Assembly (NCBI RefSeq): GCF_017313225.1
Contig: NZ_JAFLNE010000002.1
Span: 310,001-374,000, forward strand
DNA: 64,000 nucleotides
Origin: Allomuricauda sp. CAU 1633
GTDB taxonomy: Bacteria > Bacteroidota > Bacteroidia > Flavobacteriales > Flavobacteriaceae
Direction: 5' to 3'
The position numbers and the translations under genes are program-made. The first letter of the stretch is position 1; each line of letters begins with the position of its first letter. The notes below the pieces were generated by a model. It did no database searches. It was given only the letters and a program-made list of their open reading frames with translations, and was not told the origin of the DNA. Positions 59,404 to 64,000 of the stretch are shown in pieces.

Positions 59404-60471
59404 TTAGACGACTTCGTGTCGCCATCCAAATTTATCTTCAGCCCTATTATATTGAATATCGGTGATGCGTTTTTTCAGCAAAGCGGCGTAGCTATCCTCT
59501 AATTCAGGAAGGTCATAATCCACCCCTTCATAACCAAAGGCTGATATGGGCGATACCACCGCAGCGGTACCCGCACCGAACATTTCTTTAAGTGAGCCAT
59601 TCTTGGCAGCTTCCACCACTTCCTTCACAGAAACTTTTCGAATCTCGGTCTTGATGCCTTCATCTTCGGCAATGTCCAAGATGCTTTTACGAGTAATCCC
59701 ATCTAGGATACGGTCATTAGTGGGAGCAGTCAATAAAGTATCATTGATTCTAATGAAAACATTCATGGCACCGGCCTCTTCAATAAACTCGTGGTTGTTG
59801 TCATCGGTCCAAATCACCTGTTGGTACCCTTTTTCGGCAGCCAAACGAGTTGGATAGAACTGACCCGCATAATTTCCGCCAGTCTTGGCAAATCCAACAC
59901 CACCATTAGCGGCTCTTGAATATTGTTTTTCGATAAGTACCTTCACTTTTCCAGAGAAATAGGAGCCAGAAGGTGCAAGGGCTATAATAAATTTGTATTC
60001 ATCGGCAGGAGAGGCATGAAAACCGTTACCCGATGCAAACATAAATGGTCTAATATATAAGGAACTTCCAGCGCTCTGAGGAATCCAGTCACTGTCCACT
60101 TGCAAAAGTGCTGTGAGCCCATCCATAAAAGACGATTCAGGAAGTTCTGGCATGGCCATTCTTTTGGCCGACTTGTTCAGGCGCTTAAAATTTTCCAATG
60201 GTCGAAACAACCAAACACTGCCACTTTCATCTTTGTAAGCCTTCATTCCTTCAAAAATGGATTGACCGTAATGGAAAATTTTTGAAGAGGGATCTAGCGT
60301 AATGGGCTGGTAAGGAACAACCTTTGGCGCTTGCCACTGCCCGTTCTTATAATCACAGACGAGCATATGGTCGGTAAAAATGCTTCCAAAGGAAAGGTTA
60401 TCAAAATCTACATCTTTAATTTTTGATGTTTTGGCTTTCTCGATTGTTACGTTGTTCATTACTGCTTCCAT
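59404..60471 (-). CDS. ilvE: Branched-chain amino acid aminotransferase
   Basis: IlvE moves amino groups between branched-chain amino acids and 2-oxoglutarate with PLP. The 355-residue protein is the longer type II form: HYGQSIFEGMKAYKDESGSVWLFRP, FKRLNKSAKRM, SLYIRPFMFASGN, GVGFAKTGGNYAGQF with the PLP lysine, QVIWTDDNNHEFIEEAGAMNVF and LTAPTNDRILDGITR. All are aligned with BCAT signatures. ATG 60471 is used; 60459 is also possible. It converges with the MazG-like gene and diverges from DUF4920. Confidence 0.96.
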   Translation of the reverse strand: MEAVMNNVTIEKAKTSKIKDVDFDNLSFGSIFTDHMLVCDYKNGQWQAPKVVPYQPITLDPSSKIFHYGQSIFEGMKAYKDESGSVWLFRPLENFKRLNKSAKRMAMPELPESSFMDGLTALLQVDSDWIPQSAGSSLYIRPFMFASGNGFHASPADEYKFIIALAPSGSYFSGKVKVLIEKQYSRAANGGVGFAKTGGNYAGQFYPTRLAAEKGYQQVIWTDDNNHEFIEEAGAMNVFIRINDTLLTAPTNDRILDGITRKSILDIAEDEGIKTEIRKVSVKEVVEAAKNGSLKEMFGAGTAAVVSPISAFGYEGVDYDLPELEDSYAALLKKRITDIQYNRAEDKFGWRHEVV

Positions 60472-60577
60472 ATCACTAACTTTTGGAAGGTTAAAATTAG
60501 CTATTTATCACTAGTTTTTGTTATTTCATGTTTGTAATTTCAATTCTTGACGAAGAATTTCTCAAAAGCTGATAAAA

Positions 60578-61048
60578 ATGAGACCTTTTAACATATATCC
60601 TGTCGTTTTCTTACTGTTTTTGATGAATATGGCAATGGCCCAAGAGACTGTATCGGGGAATTATTATGGCGAAGCCTTTAAAATTCAGGAAAGTATAAAG
60701 GAAAGAGCAACCATTTATAATCACCTGGCGGTTACTGATACGCTCATGACCCAAATGACGGGAACAATTAAAGAAGTTTGTCAAGTGAAAGGTTGCTGGA
60801 TGAACATTACCTTGGATTCTGGGGACGAAGTTTTTGTGCGATTCAAGGACTATGGCTTTTTTGTTCCTACCGACGCTACCGAAAAGACCGTTTTTATGAA
60901 CGGACTGGCTTTTTTGGAAGAAATGTCAGTGGAGGACCAAAAACACTATGCAAAAGACAGTGGTGCATCGGAAGAAGAAATAGCCCAGATTAAAGAGCCG
61001 GCCCATATTCTTCGTTTTGAAGCGGACGGTGTACTCATCAAAGATTGA
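60578..61048 (+). CDS. DUF4920 domain secreted protein
   Basis: The 156-residue product has a signal peptide (about 1-22, ending MAMAQ) and the DUF4920 features: GTIKEVCQVKGCWMNITLDSG with a CxxxxCW pair, and DYGFFVPTDATEKTVFMNG. The two Cys may bind a metal or form a disulfide. Family members are periplasmic and uncharacterised. Its stop overlaps the TTG start of mnmD (61045-61048), so the two are translationally coupled although their functions look unrelated. Confidence 0.9.
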   Translation: MRPFNIYPVVFLLFLMNMAMAQETVSGNYYGEAFKIQESIKERATIYNHLAVTDTLMTQMTGTIKEVCQVKGCWMNITLDSGDEVFVRFKDYGFFVPTDATEKTVFMNGLAFLEEMSVEDQKHYAKDSGASEEEIAQIKEPAHILRFEADGVLIKD

Positions 61049-61713
61049 GTTTGAAACGTAGAATCATTACCACAGGCGACGGCTCAAAAACCATCCAAAT
61101 AGAGGATTGGGATGAGCAGTATCATTCCAAGCATGGTGCCATTCAAGAAGCCTACCACGTTTTTATAGAACACGGTCTTCGATTGTTCAAAAATGACCAT
61201 ATCAAACTCTTGGAAATAGGTTTTGGTACTGGACTGAATGCCCTTATCACTTTTTTGGAAGCTCATAAGCAACAACTCAAAATAGACTATGTTGGTGTAG
61301 AGGCCTTTCCGGTTTCCATGGATGAAGTCAACCAATTGGATTATAGTGCACAGCTGCATGCAAATGAACATCAACAGCTGTTTAAAAAAATGCATCAATC
61401 CCCTTGGGAAGAGAACATATCCATTTCCGAGGCTTTTTCATTGCTAAAACAACAAAAGGATTTTATGGAAATAAGTGAGGATGATTTGTTCAACCTTATC
61501 TATTTTGATGCGTTTGGCGCTCGTGTGCAGCCTGAGCTTTGGACTGAGGAACTTTTTGAAAAAATGTTTAGGGCATTAAAAAAAGACGGGATATTGGTCA
61601 CCTATGCTGCCAAAGGCAGTGTAAGAAGGGCATTGCAAGCTGTAGGCTTTGCCGTGGAGCGCTTACCCGGTCCACCGGGCAAACGAGAGATGCTCAGGGC
61701 GACAAAAAAGTAA
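61045..61713 (+). CDS. mnmD: tRNA 5-methylaminomethyl-2-thiouridine-forming methyltransferase MnmD
   Basis: MnmD methylates nm5s2U34 of tRNA with SAM, the last step of mnm5s2U formation. The 222-residue protein is the MnmD type without the FAD domain of MnmC: LLEIGFGTGLNALITFLEA (SAM motif I), VGVEAFPVSM, NLIYFDAFGARVQPELW and the terminal ERLPGPPGKREMLRA. The start TTG at 61045 overlaps the DUF4920 stop. A TTG at 61051 is an alternative. No ATG precedes the conserved region. Confidence 0.93.
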   Translation: MSLKRRIITTGDGSKTIQIEDWDEQYHSKHGAIQEAYHVFIEHGLRLFKNDHIKLLEIGFGTGLNALITFLEAHKQQLKIDYVGVEAFPVSMDEVNQLDYSAQLHANEHQQLFKKMHQSPWEENISISEAFSLLKQQKDFMEISEDDLFNLIYFDAFGARVQPELWTEELFEKMFRALKKDGILVTYAAKGSVRRALQAVGFAVERLPGPPGKREMLRATKK

Positions 61714-61850
61714 GGTTTTGCCAATGTTGTGTTAATAGCACACGCATGGACACTCTTAAAATCATTTAAAGTTTAAACATTTGTGTTAAACCTAAATTAA
61801 TACCTCAAAAACAGTCACTTAAACCGCTAAATTTGTATCAAAATGACTGT

Positions 61851-62813
61851 ATGAAGGTGTTGATCACAGGGGCAACGGGGTTAGTAGGACAGGCAATTGT
61901 CGGTGTCCTGCACTCTAAAGGTATAGCCGTTAATTATTTGACTACCCAAAAAGATAAAATATCCCATTCTGAAACCTACCAAGGATTTTATTGGAATCCC
62001 AAAAAGGGAAAAATTGACCTAGATTGTTTCAAGAATGTTGGCGCTATCATCAATTTGGCAGGTGCCAGCATTGCCAAACGATGGACACCTATTCGCAAAA
62101 AGAAAATACTTTCCAGCAGGATCAATAGTCTCAGAACATTGTATCGAGGTATGGAACAGGTGGACATATCTTTAATGGATTCATTTGTCTCCGCTTCCGC
62201 CATTGGTATTTATCCCGATTCCCTTTCCAAGTTTTATGATGAAAATATAACAGAAGTGGACGATAGTTTTGTGGGAGAAGTGGCCCAAAAATGGGAAAAA
62301 GAGGTTGATGTCTTCGAAAAATTTGACATTAACGTTTCCAAAGTGCGCATCGGTATTGTTTTGTCTATGGACGGTGGGGCATTACCACAAATGATGGCGC
62401 CCATTAAAAATTTTGTAGGGGCCCCTTTGGGAAGTGGTGATCAATGGCAATCTTGGATACATATTGAAGATTTGGCCCAAATGTTTGTATTTATTCTAGA
62501 GAATGATTTAAAAGGCACCTATAATGCCGTGGCTCCAAACCCTATCACCAATGCCAAAATGACCAAGGAATTGGCAAGGGTAATGGACAGACCGTTATGG
62601 ATGCCCAATGTCCCAAAGTTTGTGCTGAAGACGCTCTTGGGAGAAATGGCGTATTTATTGTTTTCCAGCCAGCGGGTGAGTAGTAAAAAAATTGAAAACG
62701 AGGGATTTGGTTTTCAATATCCCAATATATGTGTGGCCCTTCAGGAGCTTTACGCTGAGAAAGATGAAAAGGAAAACGCTCCCATAGATTCCACGAAAAA
62801 AGAATTTGTCTAG
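61851..62813 (+). CDS. TIGR01777 family oxidoreductase (NAD(P)-dependent epimerase-like)
   Basis: The 320-residue protein is an extended SDR: N-terminal LITGATGLVGQAIVG (NAD(P)-binding, about residues 4-18), GFYWNPKKGKIDLDCFKNVGAIINLAGASIAKRW, SASAIGIYPD, and the C-terminal DUF1731-like region WMPNVPKFVLKTLLGEMA. This is the YfcH/TIGR01777 pattern, whose function is not settled. ATG 61851 gives the Rossmann start; the frame reaches 61833. It is followed by a terminator and the grpE promoter. Confidence 0.92.
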   Translation: MKVLITGATGLVGQAIVGVLHSKGIAVNYLTTQKDKISHSETYQGFYWNPKKGKIDLDCFKNVGAIINLAGASIAKRWTPIRKKKILSSRINSLRTLYRGMEQVDISLMDSFVSASAIGIYPDSLSKFYDENITEVDDSFVGEVAQKWEKEVDVFEKFDINVSKVRIGIVLSMDGGALPQMMAPIKNFVGAPLGSGDQWQSWIHIEDLAQMFVFILENDLKGTYNAVAPNPITNAKMTKELARVMDRPLWMPNVPKFVLKTLLGEMAYLLFSSQRVSSKKIENEGFGFQYPNICVALQELYAEKDEKENAPIDSTKKEFV

Positions 62814-62841
62814 GCACTGTCATTACAATTCTTTCGATACA

Positions 62842-62866
62842 AAATCCGCCTAGGCGGGTTTTTTTA
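62842..62866 (+). terminator. Terminator after the TIGR01777 gene
   Basis: TCCGCC, a two-base centre TA and GGCGGG form a 6-bp stem (one T-G pair), followed by seven T residues. The T run ends at 62865. Confidence 0.85.
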
Positions 62867-62882
62867 TGTTTTGTGGTGACAT

Positions 62883-62915
62883 TTTGACATTTTTGGACAA
62901 TTGGCAGTACTTTTG
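62883..62915 (+). promoter_or_regulatory. Bacteroidota-type promoter of grpE-dnaJ
   Basis: TTTG at 62883-62886, a 21-bp spacer and TACTTTTG at 62908-62915 match the -33 and -7 consensus. It is 29 bp before the grpE ATG. No HrcA CIRCE element is visible. Confidence 0.7.
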
Positions 62916-62944
62916 CCACTTCAAAAAGGATAAAATAAACGTAT

Positions 62945-63520
62945 ATGAGCAAGAAAAGTAAGGTTGAGGAAATGGATGAGGCAGCACAAGAGGCCCAAAC
63001 AGTAGAAAATCCTGAGCTGAACGAGAAACATATAGATACGGAAAACGCGACGGAAGAAAAGGAGGAAATTTCAGTGGAAGATCAGTTGCGTGAAGATTTG
63101 GCCAAGGAAAAGGATAAGTTTTTGCGACTTTTTGCTGAATTCGAGAATTTTAAGAGAAGAACTTCCAAAGAACGTATGGAGTTGTTCAAAACAGCAGGGC
63201 AGGAAGTAATGGTCTCATTATTGCCCATTCTTGATGATTTTGACCGTGCGCTGAAAGAACTCTCCAAATCTGAGGACAAGGAAATGTTCAAAGGGGTGGA
63301 ACTCATCAGCAATAAGTTCAAGGAAACCCTAAAAGCGAAAGGACTGGAGCAAATAGAAGTTGGGGAGGGCGATACTTTTGATGCCGAAGTACACGATGCC
63401 ATCACCCAAATCCCAGCACCCAATAAAAAGATGAAGGGAAAGATTATTGATGTCGTTGAGAAAGGATTCAAACTGGGCGACCGTATTATTAGACATCCCA
63501 AGGTTGTTGTTGGAAACTAA
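62945..63520 (+). CDS. grpE: Nucleotide exchange factor GrpE
   Basis: GrpE releases ADP from DnaK. The 191-residue protein has an acidic disordered N-terminus, a long coiled helix (about 45-95, EDQLREDLAKEKDKFLRLFAEFENFKRRTSKERME) and the beta domain ending GKIIDVVEKGFKLGDRIIRHPKVVVGN, the classic family signature. It precedes dnaJ by 6 bp on the same strand, the usual grpE-dnaJ order. dnaK is not in this window. Confidence 0.97.
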   Translation: MSKKSKVEEMDEAAQEAQTVENPELNEKHIDTENATEEKEEISVEDQLREDLAKEKDKFLRLFAEFENFKRRTSKERMELFKTAGQEVMVSLLPILDDFDRALKELSKSEDKEMFKGVELISNKFKETLKAKGLEQIEVGEGDTFDAEVHDAITQIPAPNKKMKGKIIDVVEKGFKLGDRIIRHPKVVVGN

Positions 63521-63526
63521 GATTTT

Positions 63527-64000
63527 ATGAAAGAGGATTTTTACGACATATTAGGCGTTTCAAAAGGGGCATCCGCAGCCGAGATAAAAAAGGCCTACAG
63601 GAAAAAAGCCATTGAATTCCACCCCGATAAAAACCCGGGTGATGCCAAGGCAGAGGAGATGTTCAAAAAGTCGGCCGAGGCCTATGAAGTGTTGAGCGAC
63701 CCTGACAAACGCGCTAAATACGACCAATTTGGTCATGCGGCCTTTGATGGAAGTGGCGGCTTTGGCGGTGGAGGCATGAACATGGAAGACATTTTCAGTC
63801 AGTTTGGGGACATCTTTGGTAGTGCTTTTGGTGGTGGATTCAGCGGATTTGGTGGATTTGGCGGTGGCGGACAACGTCGCGTTAAAGGAAGCAATCTCCG
63901 TATCCGCGTAAAATTGACCTTGGATGAAGTGGCCAATGGTGTTGAAAAGAAAGTAAAGGTACGCAGAAAAGTTCAGGCTGAAGGGGTGACGTATAAAACC
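63527..64000 (+). CDS. dnaJ: Chaperone DnaJ, 3'-truncated by window edge
   Basis: DnaJ delivers unfolded proteins to DnaK. Only the first 158 codons are visible. The J domain (about residues 1-70) has the HPDK motif (HPDKNPG), followed by a Gly/Phe-rich linker (about 75-120, GGFGGGG and FGGGFSGF). The C-terminal substrate-binding domain begins ([17 protein letters not shown]). The zinc-finger region lies beyond the window. The ATG at 63527 is 6 bp after the grpE stop. Type I DnaJ is the likely form. Confidence 0.96.
   Translation, partial: MKEDFYDILGVSKGASAAEIKKAYRKKAIEFHPDKNPGDAKAEEMFKKSAEAYEVLSDPDKRAKYDQFGHAAFDGSGGFGGGGMNMEDIFSQFGDIFGSAFGGGFSGFGGFGGGGQRRVKGSNLRIRVKLTLDEVANGVEKKVKVRRKVQAEGVTYKT

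Overview
This 64 kb window is chromosomal DNA from a marine-type member of the Flavobacteriaceae (Bacteroidota). The signs are: a type IX secretion (T9SS) type B substrate next to a PorP/SprF protein, a class III glutamine synthetase, TAnnTTTG-type -7 promoter elements, many SusC/TonB-plug-like motifs, hybrid two-component regulators and Bacteroidota-specific DUF families. Overall gene style resembles Muricauda/Flagellimonas-like organisms, but I cannot fix the genus from sequence alone. Both window ends cut genes (prmA at the left, dnaJ at the right). I see no prophage, CRISPR array, IS element or rRNA operon. LAYOUT. 1-4.4 kb: prmA, clpS, a small membrane protein, a TolB-like propeller protein and a Crp-type regulator. 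4.9-11.4 kb: a surface module of a stand-alone DUF4347 protein, a 1672-residue calcium-binding T9SS substrate with a 105-bp DNA repeat array, and PorP/SprF. 11.5-14.9 kb: TetR and AraC regulators, a winged-helix methyltransferase and a small lipoprotein. 14.9-19.6 kb: acetyltransferase, esterase, then an ECF41-type sigma factor with an azoreductase/cupin/RidA-fusion operon. The sigma gene and azoR both carry the same TGTCAC-N16-TGTC promoter. 20.2-22.4 kb: a tRNA-Arg locus that looks like a small insertion hotspot. A 75-bp copy of the tRNA 3' flank lies beyond a Tat-exported enolase-superfamily gene, and a GIY-YIG nuclease gene overlaps the tRNA 5' end. 22.4-28.6 kb: apt, a 48-residue gene, a DUF885 lipoprotein, a BlaI/BlaR1-type pair with its operators, and a Ca2+/Na+ antiporter. 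28.6-33.3 kb: glutamine synthetases II and III (divergent) and purM. 33.4-36.8 kb: a five-gene envelope redox operon (Rieske, thioredoxin, ApbE, DUF4266, DUF3570), my best candidate for an undescribed system. 36.8-41.2 kb: an ABC ATPase with an altered Walker A plus a small membrane partner, prfA, pyrF, DUF4197. 41.3-51 kb: a beta-helix lipoprotein, a giant hybrid sensor/AraC regulator, purU and icmF. 51-58 kb: an Lrp regulator, envelope proteins, and a glnK-amtB-porin group. 58-64 kb: crcB, small membrane proteins, a MazG-like enzyme, ilvE, DUF4920-mnmD, a TIGR01777 epimerase, grpE-dnaJ. HOW IT FITS TOGETHER. The clearest cross-window link is nitrogen assimilation. An inverted repeat TACCCC...GGGGTA lies between the two divergent glutamine synthetase genes and again upstream of glnK-amtB. 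In both places it sits about 66-68 bp upstream of a TAnnTTTG promoter element, which suggests one nitrogen regulator for GS, P-II, ammonium channel and porin. The second link is the ECF41 regulon. The third is the envelope redox operon, in which the flavin transferase and thioredoxin are probably maturation factors for the small Cys-tailed lipoprotein and/or the outer-membrane barrel.
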